Below, piece after piece: positions 35,148 to 43,900 of a stretch of 64,000 bases of DNA. Under the pieces are notes generated by a model, which made no database searches, was not told the origin of the DNA, and was given only the letters and a program-made list of their open reading frames with translations. The stretch spans positions 1,736,001-1,800,000 of the forward strand of contig OW818693.1 of the NCBI GenBank assembly GCA_942493335.1. Reading direction: 5' to 3'. Numbering within the stretch: the first letter of the stretch is position 1; the number at the start of each line of letters is the position of its first letter. A program made the translations under genes and the position numbers. The stretch comes from JAEWSN01 sp942493335. Lineage in GTDB: Bacteria; Bacillota; Clostridia; DSM-8532.

Positions 35148-37184
35148 ATGTTGTTGGAACAGAAGGCAATCGGCCTGTGCTACCATTCCCACACGACGGA
35201 CGAATTCGGACTGATCCGGGAAGCCGGTTTCGATTGGCTTCGCATGGGTGTGGCTTTTCCCTGGAAGGATCGCATGCATGGCGAACTGTCCGAAGCCTAC
35301 CTGCAAACCCGGCATCAAATTGAACTTGCCTCGCAGAATGGGTTTCAGGTCATGGCCAACACCCCCGGCCTTGGGTCGTACCGGTATGATCCGAATCTCG
35401 GAAAAACCGTGTGGTTTGATGAATGGCCTGACTTTGTCGGAGAAAAGGGAACGCAGGAATACTACGGGAATGTACGGGAAACCTGCGCCTGGTATGCAAA
35501 GGACCTGCGTGGAATGGCGGGGCCCCTCTGGTGCCATATGAATGAAATCGACATCGAAACCTTTCATGGCGATTACAGTACGGAAATCGCGGCCGAAACG
35601 GCTTTCCATTCCGCCGCGGGTGTCGTGTCGGAAGATCCGGACGCCCTGTGCGGAATCAACCTCTCCCGCTATTGGCCGGGCGGGCTGACGGTTGCGGACA
35701 TGGCGTACCGTCCGGGCCACGTCTTCGGCTACATCGGAGATGACCAGTATTTCGGTTCCTGGCAGGGAAATACGGTGGAAATGTGGTCGGAAGTCATCGA
35801 CCGTCTGCATGAACGATATGGTCTGCCGGTTGTGGCCAACGAATGGGGCTACTCCTCCAGTGGCGCGTTCAGGGAAAAGCCGGAAGATGAATCCGGGATT
35901 CTGCCGGGTCTCAATTCGGTCTGCCACGTTTTCGGCTGGCATCACCAGGTGGAAGGCGGCCATACGGAAGAAGTGCAGGCCGCCTATATCAGGCGCGGGT
36001 TGGAGATCTTCGCCCGCCATCCGCACCTCCTCGGTTCCTTCCTGTTCTCCTGGAAGGATGCGAAAACCTGCTATCACTGCGGGAAGGCGCTTTGCCCATC
36101 CGAATGCTTCTGGGGGGTCGTGCATGCGGATCTGCGTCCGAAACCCGCCTTTTATGCCGTACAGCAAGCGGTCGCGGAATATTACCCACAGGCGGCCGGT
36201 CCGGACAACAACATGACAAACGGCCGCAGCAAAAGCATCCGTGATTTCGCAAAGGGAGCGGATGTCGGCTGGCTTCCCCAGATGGAAGCGACCGGCTTCC
36301 AGTTTCTGAATGATGCGGGAAAGCCGCAGGATTGCCTCGAGATCCTGCAGGATCATGGAATGGACTCCATCCGGCTCCGGGCCTGGGTGAACCCTTCCGA
36401 CGACCCACACAGCGGACACTGCAGTACGGCGGAAACCGTCCGGATGGCACAACGCGCGTCCGCCATGGGTTTCCGTATCATGGTTGATCTTCATTACAGC
36501 GACAGCTGGGCGGATCCCGGCCATCAGGACAAGCCGGCCGCCTGGAGGGAGCATCCGTTCGAGGAACTGCTCATCGACGTGCATGCCTACACGCTGGATG
36601 TGATGCATGCGCTGAAGGCAGGCGGCATCACCCCGGAGTGGGTACAGGTCGGCAATGAGATCACGTTCGGATTCCTGTGGCCGACCGGCCATATCGACCA
36701 TTACGACCAGATGGCCAGGCTGGTGAAAAGCGGCTGCCTCGCAGTCCGGGAAGCGAGCCCGGAAACCAAAATCGTCCTTCATCTGGATCAGGGAAACGAC
36801 CGGCAACGATATGACAACTTTTTCGGTCCCTTGGCGCCTTATCAGGTTCCATACGACGTCATCGGTGTTTCCTATTATCCTTACTGGCTGAAAAGCGATT
36901 ATCTCGAATCCATCGGAGATCTGAAAACAAACCTTGCGGATCTGGCCACCCGATATGGCAAGGAAGTGATGATCGTCGAGGTCGGAGGCGAGCCGACAAA
37001 GCCCGACAACACACAGGCTCTGCTGAAAGCGGCATTGAAAGCCATCCGTGACGTACCGGATGGAATGGGGACCGGTCTGTTCTACTGGGAACCGCAGGGT
37101 GCGGAGGCATGGAGCCGGTATGCCGTCAGCTGCTGGCAGGACGATGGCCGGCCCAGTCCTGCATTAGGCGCATTCCTGCCGTAA
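35148..37184 (+). CDS. two-domain glycosidase: GH-A-like domain fused to GH53 endo-beta-1,4-galactanase domain
   Basis: 678 residues with no signal peptide. Residues 1-350 form a clan GH-A-like barrel: acid/base in CHMNEIDIE, nucleophile in PVVANEWGYSSSG. From about residue 360 a full GH53 domain begins: FAKGADVGWLPQMEATG, IRLRAWVNPSDD, DLHYSDSWADPGHQDKPAAW, acid/base in VQVGNEITFG and nucleophile in VMIVEVGGE. GH53 cleaves beta-1,4-galactan of pectin side chains and is usually secreted; here it would be cytoplasmic and act on imported oligosaccharides. The ATG at 35148 follows AAAGGAG; an ATG at 36213 sits exactly at the domain junction but has no ribosome site. Confidence 0.85.
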   Translation: MLLEQKAIGLCYHSHTTDEFGLIREAGFDWLRMGVAFPWKDRMHGELSEAYLQTRHQIELASQNGFQVMANTPGLGSYRYDPNLGKTVWFDEWPDFVGEKGTQEYYGNVRETCAWYAKDLRGMAGPLWCHMNEIDIETFHGDYSTEIAAETAFHSAAGVVSEDPDALCGINLSRYWPGGLTVADMAYRPGHVFGYIGDDQYFGSWQGNTVEMWSEVIDRLHERYGLPVVANEWGYSSSGAFREKPEDESGILPGLNSVCHVFGWHHQVEGGHTEEVQAAYIRRGLEIFARHPHLLGSFLFSWKDAKTCYHCGKALCPSECFWGVVHADLRPKPAFYAVQQAVAEYYPQAAGPDNNMTNGRSKSIRDFAKGADVGWLPQMEATGFQFLNDAGKPQDCLEILQDHGMDSIRLRAWVNPSDDPHSGHCSTAETVRMAQRASAMGFRIMVDLHYSDSWADPGHQDKPAAWREHPFEELLIDVHAYTLDVMHALKAGGITPEWVQVGNEITFGFLWPTGHIDHYDQMARLVKSGCLAVREASPETKIVLHLDQGNDRQRYDNFFGPLAPYQVPYDVIGVSYYPYWLKSDYLESIGDLKTNLADLATRYGKEVMIVEVGGEPTKPDNTQALLKAALKAIRDVPDGMGTGLFYWEPQGAEAWSRYAVSCWQDDGRPSPALGAFLP

Positions 37185-37283
37185 CGCTCCGAGCGAGAGG
37201 GAAAATTTCTGCAAACCATGTTCCCCGAGAAGGTTCGGCGTGATATGCTTTGGCCAGGATACTTTCGTCCCAAGGAGGTCGGC

Positions 37284-38168
37284 ATGGCCCTCAAATTATT
37301 GCTTGATACCGATATTGGAAGCGACATCGACGACGCGGTCTGCCTCGCCTATCTGCTGGCGCAGCCCGGGTGTGATCTGCTCGGCATCACGACGGTCAGC
37401 GGAGAACCTGTTCTGCGTGCCCAAATGGCCTCGGCCCTGTGCCGGGTTGCAGGCAGGGACATCCCCATCCACGCCGGTGCCGAAATTCCGATGCTCACAC
37501 CCCAGCATCAGGGAAAGGCGCCGCAGGCAAGGGTTTTGGACAACTGGCCCCATCAGAAGGACTTTGAGCCTGGCACCGCCGTGGAGTTCCTGCGCCGGAC
37601 CATTCGGAATCATCCCGGTGAAGTCACGCTGCTGGCAATCGGACCCCTGACGAATGTCGCTGCCCTGTTTGCCGCGGATCCGGAGATACCGGGCCTCTTG
37701 AAGGAACTGGTCCTGATGTGCGGCGTGTTTGCGAATCACCTGCCCCATGTCGGCCCGTTGGAATGGAACGCGCTGTGCGACCCGTATGCGACAGCCATTG
37801 TGTACAATGCCCCCGTTCCCCGGCTGCGATCCATCGGCCTGGACGTGACCTGCCAGGTCACCATGGACAAGGAAGAAGTGAAGCAGGCCTTCAGATCGGA
37901 ACGGCTTCGCCCTGTTGTGGACTTCGCCGGCGTCTGGTTCGATCACGCAGAGGTTCTCACCTTCCACGATCCGCTCGCGGCAACCATCCTGTTTGACGAT
38001 GGCATCTGCACCTTCGAGAAGGGAACCGTGGAGGTGGAGCTTGCCAGTCCAAAACTGATGGGGCTTACCCACTGGACGCAGGACATGGAAAATGGCCGGC
38101 ACGAAGTGGCGTTTACCGTGGACAAGGATCGGTTTTTCCGGCACTATTTCGGGATTGTCGACAAATGA
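37284..38168 (+). CDS. inosine/uridine-preferring nucleoside hydrolase family protein
   Basis: 294 residues with the family signature LLLDTDIGSDIDDAVCLAYLL near the N-terminus (Ca2+ and ribose-binding Asp cluster), then LLAIGPLTNVAAL and EWNALCDPYATAIV, and HDPLAATIL near the C-terminus. Releases ribose from nucleosides, or acts on related N-glycosides. AAGGAGGT precedes the ATG at 37284. It lies 99 bases after the GH53 fusion gene and is probably co-transcribed, which hints that the locus also handles a nucleoside or pentoside. Confidence 0.9.
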   Translation: MALKLLLDTDIGSDIDDAVCLAYLLAQPGCDLLGITTVSGEPVLRAQMASALCRVAGRDIPIHAGAEIPMLTPQHQGKAPQARVLDNWPHQKDFEPGTAVEFLRRTIRNHPGEVTLLAIGPLTNVAALFAADPEIPGLLKELVLMCGVFANHLPHVGPLEWNALCDPYATAIVYNAPVPRLRSIGLDVTCQVTMDKEEVKQAFRSERLRPVVDFAGVWFDHAEVLTFHDPLAATILFDDGICTFEKGTVEVELASPKLMGLTHWTQDMENGRHEVAFTVDKDRFFRHYFGIVDK

Positions 38169-38217
38169 TCCGGTTCCCGCGGCTTGGCCTAGAATGCGTG
38201 ATTTGGCGCATACCCTG

Positions 38218-39504
38218 TCAATTCGCCACCATCCTCAGAACCTTGGAGAACGCATCATATTCGCGATGCGCTTTTTCCTGTATCTGTTCCCGAAGCGCAT
38301 TCATCTCCACCATGTTCTGTTCCAGGATATCCATCAATCCAGGATCGAGACATGCCTGATCCACCATCTGGTCCATGATCTGCCTGACCTTGTCCATGGC
38401 CATGCCGACCCGGTACGGCCGTTCTTCCGTCAGCGCGACAAAGATATCTGAAACAGCCAGAATCCGGGATCCCATTGATAGGGAATCGCCACGTATGCGG
38501 CTGGGATACCCGGTGCCGTTGATTCTTTCATGATGCTGTGCACTCCAGTCGCGAATCTGCTCGAATCCTTTCAGATGGCGGAGAACCCTTCCCGTCATGA
38601 AAGAATGCCCACGAATGAGGTTGGTTTCTTCGCTGGTCAGGGGGCTTTGCTTTTCCAGCAGCTCCATCGGTACAGACAGCTTGCCGAGATCATGCAGGTA
38701 CCCCGCCATTTCCAGCATCAGCTGTTCTTCCGCAGCCAGACCCATTTTCCCGCCCAGCAGTCCGGCACACGCGGCAACCGCCGCCGAATGGGTGGCGGTA
38801 TAGGGACTACGGAAATCCACGATCCTGCTGAAAAGGCTGATCATGTCTTTCATTTCCTGCCCGCCGATCGTCAAACGCCCGTATGGAACAGCCTCCGCCA
38901 GGATATCACGGTACATTCCGGACTCCAGCGACAACCAGAAATCCTCGTGAACCGCTACCTCCCGAAACGCCGCGAAGGCTTCCGGAAAGAAACGACCGGG
39001 CATGGCCTCCGCCAGCTGACTCACGATGCCCGCAGCCTGTGGCAGAAGCGGCTGTTCCGGAAGGATCAGGACATCGGCACGATCCGCGAGGAAAAGGATG
39101 CCACGCAGGCAGCGTTCCGGCTCGGAAAGATCGGGCTCGCGCAAGCGGGCGCCCGGCGTCAGCATTTCATCCCAGGAAAGATGGTGTTCCCGTATCATAC
39201 GCGCCATGGGGGCGAATGGCGGAAACTGTGAAAGAAGCGCCGCACCGATCTGTCCATGCCGGTTGTCCCCGGCGTCGAAACGCAAGGCATCCAGACGCTC
39301 GTGCAGGGACAACCCTCCCACATCATGAAGGGAAGACGCCACTACGAGCGTAGTCAACGCATCCGGTTCCAGATTCATCTCAAGGCCAATGGAGAAGGCG
39401 ATCCAAGCGGTCTGCAGATGATGGCCGGCCACCCTTGGGCTGATCAGATCCACCGCCTCGGAAAGACTTGACACCAGATCGAACAGGGAAACATCATGCG
39501 TCAT
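38218..39504 (-). CDS. HD-GYP cyclic-di-GMP phosphodiesterase with an extra HD-like domain
   Basis: 428 residues. Residues about 20-190 resemble a degenerate HD domain (AGHHLQTAW, then ASSLHDVGG, REHH). Residues about 240-410 are a complete HD-GYP domain: THSAAVAACAG, GYLHDLGKLSVP, HHERINGTGYP, DIFVALTEERPYR. It would hydrolyse cyclic-di-GMP to pGpG or GMP. No membrane segment or receiver, so cytoplasmic. GGAGGTG precedes the ATG. It is a single gene. Confidence 0.9.
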   Translation of the reverse strand: MTHDVSLFDLVSSLSEAVDLISPRVAGHHLQTAWIAFSIGLEMNLEPDALTTLVVASSLHDVGGLSLHERLDALRFDAGDNRHGQIGAALLSQFPPFAPMARMIREHHLSWDEMLTPGARLREPDLSEPERCLRGILFLADRADVLILPEQPLLPQAAGIVSQLAEAMPGRFFPEAFAAFREVAVHEDFWLSLESGMYRDILAEAVPYGRLTIGGQEMKDMISLFSRIVDFRSPYTATHSAAVAACAGLLGGKMGLAAEEQLMLEMAGYLHDLGKLSVPMELLEKQSPLTSEETNLIRGHSFMTGRVLRHLKGFEQIRDWSAQHHERINGTGYPSRIRGDSLSMGSRILAVSDIFVALTEERPYRVGMAMDKVRQIMDQMVDQACLDPGLMDILEQNMVEMNALREQIQEKAHREYDAFSKVLRMVAN

Positions 39505-39567
39505 GAAGCTTCACCTCCATGACTGATTTCTACCCTGCGCCAAAATTCGCCAATCGCACGAATTCCA

Positions 39568-40662
39568 TCAGATCGCGACTTTCCTTTTCGGGTCTGTTTT
39601 TACGGCAGCGACCGTTCGGCTTATCCCCCGTTTATACTTCATCGCCGGCTTTTCAATGAAGCGCCAGGACAGCATTGCCAGGGCGACAGTCCCAGTCAGG
39701 GAAAGGGTGAAGAAGGCAGGAAACGGCATTCCACCGCCAAAAACCGCCATGACGGACTGCTGGACTGGAAAGGCGTACAAATAGATGCCGTAGGAAAAAT
39801 CACCGTATTTCCGCGTGTCCAGCCATCGCGGAAGAGGCAGAAAGGCCATCCAGACAACCAGGTAAGTCACAGTCGGATACGACAGGAGATGAAAAAACGG
39901 TGTTCCCGAGGAAGCAAGATAAAGAAACAGGGACAATCCCGCCGCTGCGTGACTGATGCGGATTTTCTCCCGGTACAGCCAGGTCAGGGCGCCGAGGCAG
40001 AAAAACATCGAGCACTGGAAAAAGGAGCTGGCGGGAAAGTTCAGGATGAGACCGGAGGGAAAAAGCGTCTGGATGGGCAGTCTGAATTCGGCCAGGAACA
40101 GCAGGCAGGCAAGCCCGATGACACTGATCCGTTTCTTGAACGCCTGCAGCAGCCCCAGTGCCAGAACGGCCGCATACATGAGAATCTCGAGCGGAAGTGA
40201 CCAGATGGACCCATTTACGGCCGTCGGGTACGGATTCGTTTCGAAAACACCGGGCAACGCGTACTGCGTCGGCAGCATGAATGGATTGCCAAGATAAGTC
40301 CATGTCGCCTTGCTGCCGAAATACTCCCGGAGCGGAAGCTTTGTGAACAACGGGCCCAGTACGAAGACAGAGAGAAGCGTGACGACGGCGAAAGCCGGAA
40401 AGATGCGCAGAACACGCTTTCGCAGAAATCCGCCGATGCGGGGTGAATCCATCCAGCTCTTTGTGATCAACATTCCGCTGATGATGAAGAAAATCTCCAC
40501 CGCCAACGTCCCGAAGGTGTCATAACCTGTAAAGGATCTGAGCGGCTCGTCCGCCCTTCCGAGCAGCGGGAAGCTGTGGCTGAAAAGGACCAGCAGCGCC
40601 GCTCCCAGGCGGATGAGATCAAAATTGTTCCTCTTTCCGGTCATAGCCTCCGCCAGCAGCAC
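39568..40662 (-). CDS. acyltransferase 3 family membrane protein
   Basis: 364 residues with about ten membrane segments. Opens NNFDLIRLGAALLVLFSHSF PLL, the acyltransferase-3 pattern with the catalytic His in LFSHSF, and includes EIFFIISGMLITKSW and WSLPLEILMY. Transfers acyl groups (often O-acetyl) to surface polysaccharides or glycolipids. The GTG at 40662 is chosen because GGAGG lies five bases upstream; the open frame extends to 40770 and an ATG lies at 40644. Single gene. Confidence 0.85.
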   Translation of the reverse strand: MLLAEAMTGKRNNFDLIRLGAALLVLFSHSFPLLGRADEPLRSFTGYDTFGTLAVEIFFIISGMLITKSWMDSPRIGGFLRKRVLRIFPAFAVVTLLSVFVLGPLFTKLPLREYFGSKATWTYLGNPFMLPTQYALPGVFETNPYPTAVNGSIWSLPLEILMYAAVLALGLLQAFKKRISVIGLACLLFLAEFRLPIQTLFPSGLILNFPASSFFQCSMFFCLGALTWLYREKIRISHAAAGLSLFLYLASSGTPFFHLLSYPTVTYLVVWMAFLPLPRWLDTRKYGDFSYGIYLYAFPVQQSVMAVFGGGMPFPAFFTLSLTGTVALAMLSWRFIEKPAMKYKRGISRTVAAVKTDPKRKVAI

Positions 40663-40936
40663 GTGAACCTCCTGCAGCCATCTCCGGGATTCGATCCAGG
40701 GCCTTCCCCTGTCCAGGGAGAAATGGCGCTTCAAGTATATCATAGGAACCCGGACGAACCATGCAGGCACTCAAAGATTCGGGAATTGAGTCACCCCTGC
40801 CTGATCCCAAATTAGGAACCTGAATGAACCATGCTTCCGTCTGCCTCGTCCGATGGGTATAAGGCAAAGGGAGATGCATGTTTCCCGCCTGCAGAAAGAC
40901 AGAGAAAGAAAGAAACCCGACCAAGGAGGTTCCCAG

Positions 40937-43900
40937 ATGAAAAGATTTTTATCCATTTTGCTGGCAATGGCGCTTGCCGTCCCGATTTTCTGGATCGGCA
41001 ACCCCTTTTCCCCCACCGTAAAGGCAAGTGCCGACACGTACCGGAAAGGTTATGCCCTGACGGCCGTAGATGCGGATAAAACAGGCATCCTTCCGGATAC
41101 AGGTTTTCTCCTGAGTGTCCCGAAATCCGAACTGGACGCATTGTCGGCAAACGGAGCCGAAGCCAAAACAGCGGAAGGCCTCATGGCCGCACTCGCCAAA
41201 CGGATCTCCATCCGCATGGCCGAATCCGGCGGCCGGACTGATGCGGCCGCGCAAGGCACAACGCCGACCGCCATCAAGTTCAGTCTAGTCTCCACAGGAA
41301 AAACCACCTTCAAGCTGCAGCCTGCCGATCCGCTTTCGGACAACACGCTGTATTTCATCGACCTGACTGCCTCCGATCAGGAAACGATCACATTCGCGTT
41401 CCAGACACGCCGCGAATTCGGTGTCCTCGGCACCCTTCCGGCCGACAAAAGCTCCGGCGTGCCCGTCGATACGGGGATCGAAATCTATTTCAGCCACACC
41501 GGCGTATCTGACCTGAACAGCCACTTCACCATCACGCCGACTGTCGCAGGCCGCTTCGAAACACATGGGCAGACAATCGCCTTTGTCCCGAAAAAACCGC
41601 TGGCAGCAGGCACAGTCTACACCATCACTGTGAAAAAGGGTTTGCCGCTTGCCGACACAGACCGGACACTGGCGTCCGATCTGAAGTTCTCCTTTGAAAC
41701 GTCCCCGGATCCTGCGAAATCCGCAAATCCGGACAATGGCTATCTTTCCATCAACAATGGTTGGATGGAGTCCGCCACCTCCGACAAACCCGTCATTCCC
41801 TTCGATGTATCCCTGCCGGATGCCCTGGCTCCCGCCGGCAAAGCTGAAATTGCGGTGTCCGTCTTCCGGTTCACCGACGACAATGCTTTCGTCAAGGCGC
41901 TCCAAAAGCGGGACAAAGTCCCCAACTGGGCCTGGTACAACTGGTCCCTGAACACCATTCCGACCACGGGCATGAGCAAGTCCCTCAGTTATGCACAGCC
42001 GGTCGATCTGACGCTTTCCCAGGCACGCTTCAGCATTCTCCCCGAAACCCTTCCGGCCGGTTTCTATCTGGTCGAGATGCAGGCAGGGTCCAAGGACAAG
42101 CCCCTGAAGGCCCAGACCCTGCTGCAGGTCACCGACACGACCGCCTGGTTCATCGAAGACGAAACTTCCCTTCTTTTCTGGGTGAACAGTTTGAAAACCG
42201 GCAGCCCGATCCCCGGGATGACGGTGGAAAGCCTGTTGACCGGCACCAAGGGTGAAACCGCGCAGGATGGGCTCGCGAAACTCGTGAAGACCTCCGCCTC
42301 CGTCCCCGACGGCTCCGTGCCCGAGTATTTCCGTCTGAAAGGCAAGGACGGTTCTGTATACATCTACAACAGCGGTTATCCCGTCGTTTCCAGGACTGGC
42401 ACCGCCCAGAAACAGATTCTGAGATATGGATATGGCAACAGCACGGAAGGAAACTTCTGGCGGTACTCAGGAACGGACCGTACATTGTACAAACCTTCCG
42501 ACACCGTGAAATTCTGGGGATTCGCCCGCAGCCGCATCAGCGGGATTTCTCCGCAGCAGGTCACGGTGGAGCTTGCCAAAAACGATTGGATGTATCCCTG
42601 GATGGAGAGCAGAAGCAGCTACTGGATGCCCATGCTCCAAAAGCCGCTCCTCCAGACCATTCTCCCGGTGAAAAACGGTTTCTGGGATGGCAGCATCGTC
42701 CTTCCCGCGTTGGACCCCGGCAGTTACAGCCTTACAGTGAAGGCTGGAGATGAGACCATTACTACGACAGGATTCTCCGTGGAAAATTACAAGAAGCCCG
42801 CTTACCAGATCACCGTCAAGGCTGACAAAAAAGCCGTGTTCCCCGGTGAATCGGCAAAATTCACGGTGACTGCCGCCTTCTTTGACGGAACGCCTGTTGC
42901 GAACCAGCCGATCCGCTATACGATCCAGGAGCCGCAAGGCGCTGTGAACGGCGAGGGGAAGACGAACGGCAAGGGCGAGCTGGTGATTCCCTATACCGCC
43001 AGATATTTTGACGGGCAGCAGGGTGAAAGCTGGCTGTCACTCTATGCAACGGCCGTCCTGCCGGAAGCAGGGGAAATCAATGCTTCAGCTTCCCTTCGCG
43101 TCTTCATGAACGATATCCTGGTGGAAACCACGGGAGATGTCGTGAATGCAGACGGGACCTCCGGATATGATGCGGGAAAGGATCAGACCGGCCGCGTCAT
43201 GGTCACGGTCAACAAAGCCAATCTTGCGCCGCTCAACGATGACGATCCTGCCAACGATGCCCTTGTAAAGGGAGATGCGGCCGCAGGACGGAAATTCACC
43301 GGAACCCTCACCAAAACGACCTGGGTACGCGTGGAAAAGGGCCAGGATTACGATTTTGTCAACAAGGTCGTCGTACCCCGCTATGAATATCAGGAAAAAC
43401 GCGATACGGTGGCGACCTTTGAGATCCTGACCGACGCGGACGGCAAGGGGAGCTATTCCTTCCCCATCCCTGCCAAATCGGACGGCAACTATACGACGGA
43501 ACTGCATGCGACGGACGCGCAGGGACATCCCATGCGCTTTGACACCTGGCATACCCCGTCCTGGTACAGCTACCCGAATCAGGGAACCTGGAACAACCTG
43601 GTCACGGACAAGGCCAGCTATCGCATCGGGGAAACCGTGAAGGCCTCCGTGGAAAAGAACACAAAGGAGCCGGTCAAGGGCGCGACCCTGTTCGTAGCTT
43701 CCTGGAACGGCATCCGGGACAGCCGTGTCAACGTGGAACCCAAGTATGAAAAGGTCTTCACGGAAGCCATGATGCCGAATCTCACGCTGGATGGCGTGGT
43801 CTTCGACGGACGCGCATATCAGGCTGTACAGAGCAGTATTGTGTACAATTCAGAAGAAAGGCGCATTACCTTTGAAACCAGCACGGACAAAGACACATAC

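Noticed and set aside
34905..36806. 633-residue minus-strand open frame over the GH53 fusion gene
   Set aside because: Shadow frame opposite clear catalytic motifs; no start signal.
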